A DNA stretch of 64,000 bases from Apium graveolens (GCF_009905375.1 NC_133653.1:69512920-69576919), one strand, 5' to 3'. Shown: positions 12,466 to 23,800, numbered from the stretch's first letter. A program made the numbers and translations. The notes: generated from the letters alone by a model not told the origin.

Positions 12466-12896
12466 TGAAAGGCATATGTCATAGCCTATTTGTTTATTCG
12501 AGGATTTAACTCAACTCAAATAAGAATGTAATAAGTAAATAGTGGATCTATCGTCAGAGAGATCTCACAGAGTAACATATGTCAAAGGATTAAGTAACAT
12601 TGTTCTTCTACAGACTTGATGACTTAATTCACTGGAAGAAGCTCAAGCAATTGATCAAGCCTCAGTGATATAAATCAAGATTGTGGATTTAATCAAGTGA
12701 CAGAGATCTCGTCAGGGTATCAATTAATTACAAGGATTTAGTCTGAAGAAAATCAAGAGTATCAAGGTCAAGACATGAAGAAACGTCACAGAAGTTAGTC
12801 ACTCATGAACCAGACAGTACATCGAGTGTCAACATTGAAGTGGTGGAATTGATTCATAATTTTCAGTGATTTTCAGAAGATATTCAGAAGAATGGT
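12466..12896 (+). repeat. Copia-A 3' LTR, truncated to 431 bp
   Basis: It is identical to 663-1093 except at two positions (ATAG/ATCG and CACGG/CACAG). It breaks off after 12896, where Athila-1 gag sequence begins. About 845 bp of the LTR, including its motif cluster and polyadenylation part, are missing. Confidence 0.93.
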
Positions 12897-13744
12897 ATTC
12901 TGGAAGTTGATGCAGCTACAACTATTACATCGCAGCTCTAAGCGCTGTCTATGAAGGTCGATTCTTTAGCCACCTGTGGAGTCAATCAGATAGCTATGGT
13001 CTGTGCGCTTTGTGCAGGTTCTCATGCTACGAATTAGTGTTCTCTTGTTAATGAATCTGTTCAGTATGTGAACAATTATCAGCGACCGCAGCAGCCTGTG
13101 CCAGCTACTTATCATTCTAACAATAGAAATCATCCAAATTTCAGCTGAAGTAATAATCAGAATGCTATTCAGCAACCATATCAGCAAGGCGTAAGTAAAC
13201 AGTTTAATCCACCTGGATTCCAGCAACCACAGTATTATACTCAAAGGCAATCATATCCTCAACAAGGAGGTGCAGCTCCACCTTCCAGTGCTGATTTCGA
13301 GGAACTCAAGTTGTTGTGTAGAAGTCAGGCTATTTCTATCAAGACCTTGGAAAATCAAATCGGTCAAATAGCTAATGCAATGCTCAGTCGTCAACCTGCC
13401 ACACTTCCCAGTGATACTGAAGTGCCAGGCAGGAAGGAAGCTAAAGAGCAAGTCAAGGCTATTACCTTAAGGTCTGGAAAAGTTGCTGATGCTGAAAAAG
13501 TAAAAGACGGAGAAGCTAAAGTTGGTGATGAAGAAGCTAAGCAAAGGGAGAAAGCGGCGGAACCAAGGAAGACTACTGTTGAACACACTCTGCCTGAGGG
13601 TAATACAGGGGAGAAACAACTATATCCTCCACCACCTTTCCCTAAGAGATTGCAACAACAAAAGCTGGATAAGCAGTTCGGTAAGTTTCTGGAGGTGTTC
13701 AAGAAACTTCAGTCAACATACCTTTCGCTGAGGCTCTGGAGCAA
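12897..13744 (+). pseudogene. gag: Athila-1 gag, C-terminal remnant
   Basis: The sequence starts inside gag (LEVDAATTITSQL), followed by a CX2CX3H...C knuckle (CALCAGSH, with a stop before the last Cys) and a Gln/Pro-rich tail (FQQPQYYTQRQSYPQQGG). Then comes the conserved FEELK...SIKTLENQIGQIANA segment and ITLRSGK, typical of Athila gag. Several stops lie before 13250. A one-base frameshift near 13705 moves the reading frame into that of the protease. The N-terminal half of gag is absent. Confidence 0.8.
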
Positions 13745-14566
13745 ATGCCTAGTTATGCGAAATTTATGAAGAATATTCTTTCAAGAAAGGTGAAACTGGA
13801 TGACCTTGAGACCGTTGCTCTAACAGAAGAATGCAGTGTTGTGCTGCAACAAAAGTTACCTCCAAAGCTTAAAGATCCAGGTAGCTTCACCATTCCTTGC
13901 ACCATCGACAAGTTGTCTTTTGACAAGTGCCTGTGTGATTTAGGAGCAAGCATCAATCTGATGCCGTTGTCGATCTTCAAAAAGTTGAATTTGCCTGATC
14001 CAAAGCCCACCTACATGTCTCTACAATTGGCTGATCGTTCTATTACATACCCACGAGGCATAGTGGAGGATGTGCTAGTAAAGGTGGATAAGCTCTTCTT
14101 TCCTGCAGACTTTGTTATTCTGGATTTCGAGGAAGATAAGAAGATTCCCATAATCTTGGGGAGAGCTTTCTTGGCTACAGGCTGTACCTTGATAGATGTG
14201 TAGAAAGGTGAACTTACTATGCGGGTGCAGGATCAGGATGTGACATTCAATGTATTCAAAGTGATGAAATTCCCTACAAAAGACGACGAGTGCTTAAAGG
14301 TGGATTTGATTGATTCTGCGGTTAATTCAGAACTTGATCATATGCTAATGTCTGATGCATTAGAGAAAGCCTTAGTGGGGGATTTTGACAGTGAGGATGA
14401 GGATGGCAATGAGCAACTACAATATCTAAATGCTTCTCCTTGGAGGCGAAAGCTAGACATGCCATTTGAATCTCTTGGTACTTCTGACCTCAAAAATGCT
14501 GAAGGAAAGCTCAAACCATCTATTGAGGAAGCACTTACCTTGGAGCTTAAACCATTGCCTTAACAC
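13745..14566 (+). pseudogene. pol: Athila-1 protease and protease-RT linker
   Basis: The retropepsin has the DLGAS active site (CDLGASINLMPLSIFKKL), and further on VILDFEED and IILGRAFLAT; this is the plant gypsy type in which DLGAS replaces DSG/DTG. A TAG ends the frame at 14201-14203, just after LIDV. The same frame reopens at 14219 and runs to a TAA at 14561, through the linker that leads into RT (ASPWRRKLDMPFESL). All are in one frame, so only two nonsense changes separate the pieces. Confidence 0.85.
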
Positions 14567-15890
14567 TTGAGGTATGCTTTTTTAGGTGATGCATCTACTT
14601 TACCTGTTATTATTGCATCTGACCTTTCAGGAAGTGAGGAGGATAAGCTCTTGAGGATCTTGAGAGAATTCAAATCAGCTATCGGATGGACTATAGCAGA
14701 CATCAAAGGGATCAGCCCTTCATACTGCATGCATAAAATTCTTCTAGAGGAAGGTAGTAAGCCGACTGTTGAGCAACAGCGAAGACTTAATCCTATCATG
14801 AAAGAAGTGGTGAAGCAAGAAATTCTGAAGTGGCTGGATGCAGGAATCATTTATCCTATTTCTGACAGTTCTTGGGTGAGCCCCGTACAATGTGTACCTA
14901 AGAAAAGAGGTATTACTATGGTAGCAAATGAGAAAAACGAGCTCATCCCCACTCGAACGGTTACAGGATGGAGGGTATGCATGGACTGTAGAAAGTTGAA
15001 CAAAGCCACAAGGAAGGATCACTTCCCTCTTCCATTTATTGATCAGATACTTGACAGGTTGGCCGGTCATGAGTATTATTGTCTTCTGGATGGTTATTCG
15101 GGGTATAATTAGATATGTATTATACCAGAGGATCAAGAAAAGACTACCTTCACGTGTCCATTTGGCACGTTTACTTTTTGCAGAGTTTTGTTTGGATTAT
15201 GTGGCGCACCAGCCACTTTTCAGAGATGTATGATGGCTATATTCTCTGATACGATTGGAAATAATGTTGAGGTGTTCATGGACAAATTCTCCGTCTTTGG
15301 ACATTCGTATGATGAATGTTTGAATAATCTTCGTGCGGTGCTCAAAAGGTGTGTGGAAACTAATTTGGTGCTCAATTGGGAAAAATGTCACTTTATGGTG
15401 CGTGAAGGCATTATTCTTGGGCATAAGCTCTCTAGCAAGGGTCTTGAGGTGGACAAAGCCAAGTTTGGGAGTCATTGAAAATCTTCCACCACCTATTTCT
15501 GTGAAAGAAATCCATAGTTTTCTTGGTCATGTGGGTTTTTATCGGCGTTTCATCAAGGACTTTTCAAAGATATCTAAGCCGTTGTGCAACTTGCTCGAGA
15601 AGGATGTGCCTTTCAAATTAGATGATGAATGCTTGACGGCATTCGAGACTCTCAAGAAGAGTTTGATAACTGCACCAGTTATAACGGCACCTGATTGGAC
15701 AGAGCCTTTTGAGATGATGTGTGATGTGAGTGATTATGCAGTGGGCGCAGTTCTTGGGTAGCGCAAGAATAATCTCTTTCATGTGGTCTACTATGCTAGT
15801 AAGACTTTAAATGGAGCTCAAATGAACTACACCACTACTGAGAAGGAGCTCTTGGCTATAGTCTTTGGTTTTGAAAAATTTTGATCTTAT
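14567..15890 (+). pseudogene. pol: Athila-1 reverse transcriptase and start of RNase H, broken
   Basis: RT blocks are clear: YPISDSSWVSPVQCVPKK, CMDCRKLNKATRKDHFPLPF, LFGLCGAPATFQRCM. The catalytic box, FMDD in the family, reads FMDK (AAA at 15284-15286). A TAG at 15110 replaces the Q of YNQI. A one-base insertion near 15463 shifts the frame, after which SFLGHVGFYRRFIKDFSKI and the RNase H start (DVSDYAVGAVLG) follow. A TAG lies at 15759 and a TGA near 15883. Confidence 0.87.
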
Positions 15891-17441
15891 TTGCTTGGGA
15901 CAAAGGTGACAGTGTTCACTGATCATGCAGCCATCCGCTATTTGGTTTCCAAGAAGAATTCGAAGCCGAGACTCATTCGTTGGGTGCTCTTGCTACAGGA
16001 ATTTGAGTTAGAAATCAAGGATCGAAAAGGTACTGAGAATCAAGTAGCTGACCATCTCTCTAGATTGGAGAATCCCGAGTCTACTTCATATGATAAGACA
16101 TTGATCAATGAATCTTTTCCGGATGAGCAGTTGTTCGCAGTTCAGGAGGAAGAGCCATGGTTCGCAGATATTGTGAATTATCTTGTCAGCAATATAATGC
16201 CTCCTAATATGAATACTGCTCAAAAGAAGAAGTTTCTGCATGAGGTGAAGTGGTATATATGGGATGAACCATATTTGTTTAGACAGGGAGCTGACCAGAT
16301 CATCAGGAGATGTATCCCATTCTGTGAGACAGAGGGGATATTACGAAACTGCCACTCCACAGTTTATGGTGGACATTATGGTGATGAGAAGACGGTAGCT
16401 CGTATTCTGTAAGCAGGTTTTTTCTGGCCTACTTTGTTTAAGGATGCTCATCAGTTCGTTTTAAGATGTGATCGTTTCCAAAGAGCGGGGAATCTCACGA
16501 GGAAGGATGAGATGTCGTTAAATGTGATGCTTGAAGTCGAGGTCTTTGATGTTTAGGGAATCGATTTCATGGGGCCATTTATTTCATCCTCCAATAATCA
16601 GTACATCTTCCTGACAGTCGATTATGTCTCAAAATGGGTAAAAGTCAAAGCTTTGCCGATGAATGATGCAAAGGTAGTGTTGAATTTTCTTCATAAGCAG
16701 ATTTTCACAAGGTTTGGAATGCCACGAGTAATCATAAGTGATGAAGGGTCGCATTTCTGCAACCGTAAGTTCACTTCTATGATGTAGCGCTATAATGTGA
16801 ATCATCATGTATCTACTGCCTATCATCCGCAAATGAATGGTCAAGCGGAAGTGTCTAATAGAGAGATCAAGCGTATTTTAGAGAAGGTTGTTTGTCCGTC
16901 AAGGAAGGATTGGTCTTTAAAGCTCGATGAAGCTGTTTGGGCTTACAGAACAGCATACAAGACTCCACTTGGGATGTCCCCATTTCAACTTGTGTATGGT
17001 AAGGGATGTCATTTACCTGCGGAGCTTGAGCATAAGGCCTATTGGACGTTGAAGAAGTTGAACCTGGATCTAGATGCAGCTGGAAAGAAGCAAATGCTTC
17101 AGCTAAATGAACTTGATGAATTTCGACTCCAAGCTTACGAGAACAACAAAATGTCCAGGGAAAAAGTGAAAAGGTGGCACGACAGAAAGTTATATCCTAA
17201 GTCATTTGTGCCGGGGCAACAAGTTCTTTTATTCAACACTCGTCTCTGACTTTTTTCTGGAAAGTTGAAATCAAGGTGGTCTGGACCTTTTATTGTCAAA
17301 ACTGTGTTTCCACATGGAGCGGTGGAGATTTTTGAGAATAATCTGGACCAAGCATTCAAGGTTAATGGTCAGCGTTTGAAGCATTACTTTGGGGACACGG
17401 CAAACCGGGAAGTGGTTAGTGCCGTTTTATTGTCAACTTGA
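15891..17441 (+). pseudogene. pol: Athila-1 RNase H end and integrase, broken
   Basis: The RNase H end is seen in [11 protein letters not shown] and [12 protein letters not shown]. The integrase zinc finger is damaged ([12 protein letters not shown] then CDRF where CDRC is expected). Core residues are visible: GIDFMGPF, ISDEGSHF and [15 protein letters not shown], with the [12 protein letters not shown] block after them. Stops lie at 16410, 16556, 16785 and 17247 within one frame. The C-terminal part ([20 protein letters not shown]) runs to a stop near 17440. Confidence 0.87.
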
Positions 17442-17905
17442 TTAAGGTATGCTACGTCAAGCTAATGACGAAAAAGAAGCGCTTCTTGGGAGGCAACCCA
17501 TGATTTGTTGTTACAGGAACCCTTAGAAGTTAGTAACCTATCCAAAACCACAAAAAAATCAAAAAAACAGGGCAAGAAAATTATTTTTCCAGAAGACCCC
17601 TGAGTGCCCGCTCAGCTCTGCTGAGCGACCACTCAGGGCCCGACTGGCAGAATTTTTTTTAAGCCTTATAAAAATCCAAAAAAAAATCAGAAAAATCAAA
17701 AATCAAAACACAGCCCCACTACCCACGAAGTATCTTCCCATTACCCACATTTTTAACCCTCAAACCCACTCATAATCAAATTTTATCCTAATCTCTACCC
17801 TATATATACATACAACTATTCCATATACTCCCCCATACACTTTCAAACCTTAAACTCTCTCCCATATTCAAAAACACAAATCTTAAACACTTTTTCTCAG
17901 TTTCG
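17442..17905 (+). promoter_or_regulatory. Athila-1 ORF3 leader: palindrome pair, TATA box, pyrimidine-rich leader
   Basis: Two palindromic units, 17600-17615 and 17621-17636, lie in a stretch closely matching the LTR (compare 20524-20572). TATATATA at 17801-17808 is about 100 bp before the ORF3 ATG, and the leader between them is C/A/T-rich with almost no G, as in many plant 5' untranslated regions. This fits an internal promoter for ORF3. That function is inference. Confidence 0.55.
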
Positions 17906-19114
17906 ATGGCACCCAAGAGATCCAGGACTATTGATAGCAGAAGCACTGTTCCTACTGCTGATTCTTCAAGGGGTACTGCTGCGAGGCCTCGTTTGTTTGA
18001 TAGGGCTGCTGAGGAGGAGTATACTAGGCTTCTGGGTAAGCCGATTTTGAAGGAGAAGGGATTCTTACCATCGGAGAGGGATAGTGAGTTGTTTCCAATG
18101 ATTGTTGAGAAGGGTTGGATTGCTTTTTGTGAGTCACCAGAGGCAGTTCCGATGAGCGTTGTTCGCGAGTTCTATGCGAATGCGAAGGCTGAAAAGAATG
18201 GGTTTTCTATTGTGCGGGGGATGACGGTGGATTATCACCCTGAGGTGATTCGCCGTGTGATTGGGTAGCGACAGAGGAAGCCCGCAGAGGAGAATTGGAA
18301 TGAGAAGACTGCTGAAGATTTTGACTTGGATTTGATTTGTGCTACTCTCTATAGGCTGGGCACGGTTTGGACTTTCAAGACTGGGACTAACGAGTATCGC
18401 CATTTTCCAGTGATTGTGATGAATAGGGTATGCCCGTACATGGAATGCCTTTATTTGCGCTAATATTCTGCCTACTTCACATGCACATGAGGTTACAGTT
18501 GAGCGAGCACAGTTGTTATGGGGTATTTTGAATGAGGAGTACTATGTAGACCTTGGTGAGTTCATCTACCAAGGAATTCTGAAGTTTTTGAGGGGAGCTA
18601 AGCATATGAACATCCCTTATGCATCCACAGTTACAAAGCTTTGCCGAGCAGTGGGAGTTCAGTGGCCGTCTCACGAGCAGTTGCAGCTGCCGGCCGCTTC
18701 TATTGATTCTGGGATTCTGGATGCGATGCAGGAGTGGACTGGTGGAGAGCCCGAGGAGCATGGGCTGGGTTATTGTCTTCCAGGAGGGCGTCCAGCACGT
18801 GGTGCTACCATGGCGAGACCAGGGCGTGATGAGGCAGGTTCTTCTAGAGCTCAGGAGGGTGCTGAGATGGCTGATGCCCAGTATAGGAGGCTGTCGAGGA
18901 GGATGGATGCTATGTACGAGACGCAGAGTAGGTTTGCTCAGGAGCTCACTCCTGCGCTTGGGACTGCTTTTAGAGGCCTTGGAGCTGACATCCAGTGGCC
19001 CGTTTTTGGTGAGGACTCTGCGTATCTGCCTCCTGATACTCCACCCTCTGAGGGTGATGATGATGATGATAGTATACCCTGTGTTCCTTTCTACTACCTT
19101 CACTGGGGACAGTG
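17906..19114 (+). pseudogene. Athila-1 ORF3 (env-like / putative plant transposon protein type)
   Basis: The start is at ATG 17906 (MAPKRSRT). The first part (EKGWIAFCESPEAVPMSVVREFYANA, in pieces here) and the block WNAFICANILPTSHAHEV belong to the 'putative plant transposon protein' domain found in Athila ORF3 products. A TAG at 18266 and a frameshift near 18440 break it. The second half (from about 18450) has RAQLLWGIL, a coiled-coil stretch around 18870-18960 (RRLSRRMDAMYETQ) and an acidic tail with consecutive Asp residues. Function in the element is unknown; I see no signal peptide or clear membrane segment. Confidence 0.75.
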
Positions 19115-20290
19115 AAGATTTTAAGTTTGGGGGTGGTAGTTAAGGAATATTTTGTATGTGTGTCATATAGTTGCATATTCATGATAGTTTAGTTCATATA
19201 ATTGCATATTTTTGCCATATAGTTTTTTTTATTTTATAGTTTTATTTATCATGTCATTTAGCTCATGCATATACCATGATCCCTTTTGTGTTGCTTTTAC
19301 CAATTGATTTGTGATGTTGATGGGAGTGTAGTGATAGCGTTAAAGTGATGTTGAGTCTTGTAGGTTGACGTGCATGCTAGAAACACTTGTAATTTCACTA
19401 AGTCCTAGAGAATGCTTAAGGACTAGATTGTTGTCTTGGTTTGATGGTTTTTAAGGTTAATCTATTGATTATGCTTAGAATTTATAATAGGTTCTTAGTG
19501 ATAAAAGGCATGAAAAGAAAAATTGGAATAAAAAGTGGAATTCATTGCTAATTGTGACTAGGCGTCAAATGGCTAGTAGCCGGCTCGTATTTTTATGCGA
19601 GTAGTCTAGGGTTGAGCAAGATGGAGCGAAACGCACTCGCTCAGAAATTTTGAAAAAAAAAATATTGAAAAAAAATATACAGAAAAAAAGAAAATAATAT
19701 AGAAAAAAAAAGAAAAAATAGAGAGTTAATGCATAATTGATCACGAGTGGGCTCTTTGGTATTCGAGTTATTAAGTTCTTAGGGGACTTTGTGCCTAGTG
19801 ACCTAAGGCTTTTACAGTCTAGGATCCGCTAACCTAACGCTCGCTACATGGATGCCATTGCATAAGTCTTTAGTGGACCTCACTCATTGCACGGTCAAAT
19901 AAGCATTTGTGTGTTGTGTTAAATAAAAATCATGATTCCGTAATAAGCTCCAGTAATCTTGAAGTGTTATAAGTCATTTTGTGCCTAGAATTTTATTCTT
20001 CGTATAATCATGTGATTACCTTGAGGATAGTCGAGTTATGATAATTGATCTAGTTTCGAAGCATATCTGTTAAGCATCCGTATACACCACATTTTCGGCT
20101 GTATGTTAGTTTGTATGATTTGATTGATCTTTATTCGCCTAATTGCATTTGTTGAGATGTCGTAAGTTGGTTGGTTTGGTCGTAGTAAGGGGGATTGCTG
20201 CATTTCATATAGATTGCATCCATGCATGTTTTTGTTTTATTTTTGAGTCTGTGACGCTTGAGGACAAGCATCGATTTAAGTTTGGGGGTG
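19115..20290 (+). other. Athila-1 3' noncoding region with polypurine tract
   Basis: No ORF is seen. The stretch holds A-rich runs (19645-19720) and ends in TTTGGGGGTG (20281-20290), the likely plus-strand primer just before the LTR. A similar GTTTGGGGGTGG lies near 19125, right after ORF3, and could be a second purine tract or a relic. Confidence 0.6.
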
Positions 20291-20534
20291 TGATAAGTGG
20301 CATTTTATAACACTTAGAACGTCTTATAATAGCTTAAATTGATGTCTTGAAATCAAGTATTTTATGTATTTGATGCGTTTTTCTAGTGTTTATGCATTTC
20401 AGGGGATTATTTGCATTTCTGGAGAGATTTCATCAAGATTAAGCCTTGGCATGTGTTTGGCATTGCAAGTGGGAAGTTGGGAGCAGAATGCAGCAAAGAA
20501 CGGGAGCAAAAATAAAGCATTTTCCAGAAGGGGT

Positions 20535-20612
20535 CTGAGCGCCCGCTCAGCTCTGCTGAGCGACCGCTCAGGAAGCTGAGCGCCCGCTCAGGAATGCTGA
20601 GCGGCCGCTCAG
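20535..20612. promoter_or_regulatory. Four tandem CTGAGCG/CGCTCAG palindromes in the 3' LTR
   Basis: Units are at 20535-20550, 20556-20571, 20576-20591 and 20597-20612. Each is a 16-bp inverted repeat whose arms are intact and whose two central bases vary (CC, AC, CC, GC). They sit 84 bp upstream of the TATA box. The 5' LTR piece has only two units, so the number changes between LTRs. Confidence 0.8.
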
Positions 20613-20695
20613 GGACGGAAATTTAAAATAAATAGTTTAGACTCCTAATTATGTTAAGCTTCCAACTTCTGAGTTAGCTGGGTTTTATGGGACTC

Positions 20696-20703
20696 TTATA
20701 TAA
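20696..20703 (+). promoter_or_regulatory. TATA box of the Athila-1 3' LTR
   Basis: TATATAAG aligns with TATAAAAG at 129-136 of the 5' LTR piece and lies downstream of the palindrome array. Confidence 0.6.
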
Positions 20704-21738
20704 GTAGTTTTCAGAGACGTTTCATATAGTGTTGAATCGTAGTATTAATCGAGGAGCGAGTAGATAAGGAAGAAGACCGTTTTAGCACACCACAACGAAG
20801 AGGAAGCATATTTTCTTGTGATTCTTTATTTCGTTGTAACGTTGGATGCTAGTTTTCTTTACTTTGAACCTATTTACTCTTGTGGCGTACTCTGGTTTAA
20901 TATAAGTAGTTTTAATTATTCTCGTGTTTTATTATCATGTTTTCATATGAACCCATGATGATGATGAGTTCTATCATGGGCTAATCATGATCATGGGGTC
21001 GTAACGGATTTACTATGGAATTCTTTAGTTAGTTATTTAATACCTTAGTGTGTGATGATTGTATGATATCTAGTATTGGTTGTGCTTATTCGTCTTATGT
21101 GCGTCGCGAACATATAAGATAGGGTGTTAATCTCTTGTGAAGCGAAGGTTAATCTTGAGGTTTAGAACTTTCCATGCTAGCATAGGTTCATGTATGTGTA
21201 TGCATGATTAGTGGGTAACTCTAACCGTTTTACTTGCCCTGTGTAATCATAAGGAATAACTTGTGCTTAAATCGTTATGTTGTCAAATTCTGTAGACATA
21301 TAGGGTCTCAACATAATTGATGCCTATTCAACTTCTGTCTTAATTGGGGATGCTTGGTAGAATGGTATTAGTACAATGAAAGTTGGCTTTTATCAGTTTC
21401 GTGTTGTTCGATTAATATCATCACTGTTACATGCTAAGGGTAATGACAATGACTATTAAAGGAAGTAATAATGAAGTTGTGATCTCATGTGTGATTTAAT
21501 ATTGTTAATTCAAGTGTCAATTAAGTGCTTAATTCTCGTAGTTAATTGTAGTTAATAATTAGTTAATCAATTCTAAGTGTTATTGTCTTAACATTGAGAA
21601 GTAATTATACATTGGTGAGTGAGTGTTAATTGAATATAATTAGTCTGAGTCTCTGTGGGAACGAACTAGAAAGTATTATATATTGCTTGCGAACGCGTAT
21701 ACTTGCGTGTATTATTAGCGCGTGTTTCCGCCCTAACA

Positions 21739-21755
21739 ATCTGCATATGTGTATC
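21739..21755 (-). mobile_element. 17-bp scrap of Copia-E RNase H region
   Basis: On the minus strand these 17 bp continue the reading frame that breaks off at 60708: GY then TYAD, matching the copia RNase H start (family GYSDADYAG). The scrap lies between the end of the Athila-1 LTR and the start of Gypsy-B. Its last five bases, GTATC (21751-21755), are the target duplication repeated at 60704-60708. Confidence 0.8.
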
Positions 21756-23795
21756 TGTAATAACCCCAACTTTTGGAAATTTTTGAAACACTGATGAATA
21801 GTAACTTTTGCTGACTATGCTGATTAAGAAAAATTATCAAACCACACTATATAGGAGTATTGTTATGGAAATTATGAGATCGTATTAGTATTCCATAAAG
21901 TAAATGAGTGTATGTAAATGTCGTCAGAATTCGGATTCGAACACTTTGGTTTTTCCCGAAAATCCACTAGACACCGAAAGGATTAAGTATAAGGTAACAT
22001 AATTAAAAGGATTTTTATTTAAGGATTATAGCAGAGGATCAATAAAGGAATATAAGATAATAATGAAGGTTCAGGGAAGCCCAAGTAATAAGATCCCGGA
22101 TATGATCTCTCAAACTATTAACGGGAACGAGAGTTAAGCGAACTGTAAAACAAATAAGCGATCAAGAGACAAGCTTGTACAGTAAGCCAAGGATTATGAC
22201 ATCATCAAACCACAAGGTGTGGATAAGTGGATGCAAGATGACACATGCTTCATGACATAAGCATGGTTTAAAAGATATGTAGCCAAGGATGATTTATGGC
22301 CATGTATTATGACCTTGGTTAATCAAATCAAGGTTAGATTAACTAAACAAATAAAACATCACACCAATTAACCAAGGCAAATCAAAAAAGCATTTCATCA
22401 CCCCATTTTTCAAAGCTTGCTCTCGGTCAAAACCATAGAAGCCACTTCAAACTGCCATATCTCCTTCAATACTCACTCAAATAGTATGTTCTATAGCTCT
22501 TTGGAAAGGTATTGAGATGGACTACAACTCTTGTTCACAAATATCGTCCAAATAAGCATGGTAAGACCTTTATTTATACAGTTCTTTCAATCAGACGTTT
22601 AGAAACTTCAAAATCTAACTTTATGTTTTCTTGATTGTTTGTGAGATCCAAGCTTGTATAAGGATTAATCAAGGTTTTAAGGCTTCCTAGAAACTTTCCC
22701 CTCACAAATAAAGGTATAAAACTTCTGGACCTTTAAGTACCAAGTTTGTTTGCTTGAATTTTGGGATGGTTTGGATGGATGAGTAGTTGTTTGAATGATT
22801 AAGCTTGAATTAAACTTTGATTGTTAAGTAGATAAGTTGATTATGGAGATGGTGTAATATTGAATGGGATTTATATTCTTGAGCTTTTTTTGGCTAAGAT
22901 CAGTAGCCTAGGTTTGAATCTTGAAGTTGTGGATGGATTGTAGTTGGAAGGGATTGAATTAGAGTGGTAAAAATATTGGAAATCGTTAAGTTCTAGCCGT
23001 CATAATGCCCGATTTTCCTTAACTGTTTCTGTGCTTAACTTTAGTACCCGTGAACTCACTGTAAGATTATGACCTTCGCCATATTTAGATAGTTCATGTT
23101 ACGAGCTTCGTTTTGATATGTCGTTCTCTTAAATCCAAGTTACGAGCGATAAGAAATGACCATTTTAAGTAACGGCGTTTCGCGAGCGAACCCCGAAACC
23201 TCGAGTAAATTTGAGACCATAATTGAGACCCTTAAACGATTAATTAAAACATGAGAGAATTATGTCAAGTGAATAAAGCAGTTGGTAAAGTTCTCACGAA
23301 AAAGTCGCCTTAAAATTTGTAACGTTTAATTTACAAAATTAGTGGAGCCGAGGGTACGCGAGCGATTAACGTAAATTGTTAAGCGTATAAGCAACAGTTA
23401 GGGTATGAGTGAGTTTTGACTAGTTTCTTAAGAAACCGTGGTCTAATTCCGGCTTATGTTATTATTCATAGGTTACCGGACCCACTCTAAGGTTAAGTCT
23501 ACCCCGGAACACTCAGGCAAGTTTTCTACCCGTTATATTGTTATTGTGATGTAAATATATTGATGCATTATCTTGAGATAAGTGCATGGTTGTTATTAGC
23601 AGATCTTGCGATATATTGGAGCATGTTCATATGGTATATATATGTATGTTGTGAAATCTTGATATTGTATTATCAATTCAAATGCTTATAAACTGCATAA
23701 TACCTATGTTAGAGATAAGCAGTAGTTGTGTATACCCTTAGTATTGGGGACCCAAAGGTTAACATTTTGCTAAACCGCGAGGCGATGTTCCCGAG

Positions 23796-23800
<5 letters not shown>

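Larger units (their letters stand above)
663..12896 (+). mobile_element. Copia-A: Maximus/SIRE-like Ty1/copia element with accessory ORF
   Basis: The LTR starts TGAAAGG at 663 and again at 12466, just after a polypurine tract. A primer site for initiator Met-tRNA follows the 5' LTR. The internal order is gag (zinc knuckle), protease, integrase, RT, RNase H, then a long accessory ORF before the 3' LTR, which is the SIRE/Maximus plan. The two LTRs differ at 2 of the 431 positions that can be compared. The 3' LTR is cut off at 12896, so no target duplication can be read. All coding parts carry nonsense or frameshift changes. Confidence 0.9.
1..21738 (+). mobile_element. Athila-1: Athila-like Ty3/gypsy retrotransposon, interrupted by Copia-A
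   Basis: The element is present as a 5' LTR piece (1-662), an internal region from the end of gag to ORF3 (12897-20290) and a full 3' LTR (20291-21738). Positions 1-662 match the 3' LTR from about 20525 onward at very high identity. Domain order is gag end, protease, RT, RNase H, integrase, then a separate ORF3, which is the plan of the Athila lineage. The part of the 5' LTR after 662, the primer site and most of gag are missing because of a deletion at the right edge of Copia-A. The left end lies outside the window. The lineage call rests on domain order and the ORF3 type and is fairly secure. Confidence 0.88.
20291..21738 (+). repeat. Athila-1 3' LTR, complete
   Basis: It starts TGATAAGTGG at 20291 (a TG two bases upstream is an alternative) and ends CCCTAACA at 21738. 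The match to window positions 1-662 proves it is the LTR. Four palindromic units lie at 20535-20612 and a TATATAAG box at 20696-20703. Confidence 0.88.

Noticed and set aside
12466..12896. Solo LTR of Copia-A
   Set aside because: A purine tract and the complete element precede it, so it is the truncated 3' LTR, not a solo LTR.
18516..19103. 195-codon minus-strand ORF
   Set aside because: It is a shadow of Athila-1 ORF3, which has family-specific motifs on the plus strand.
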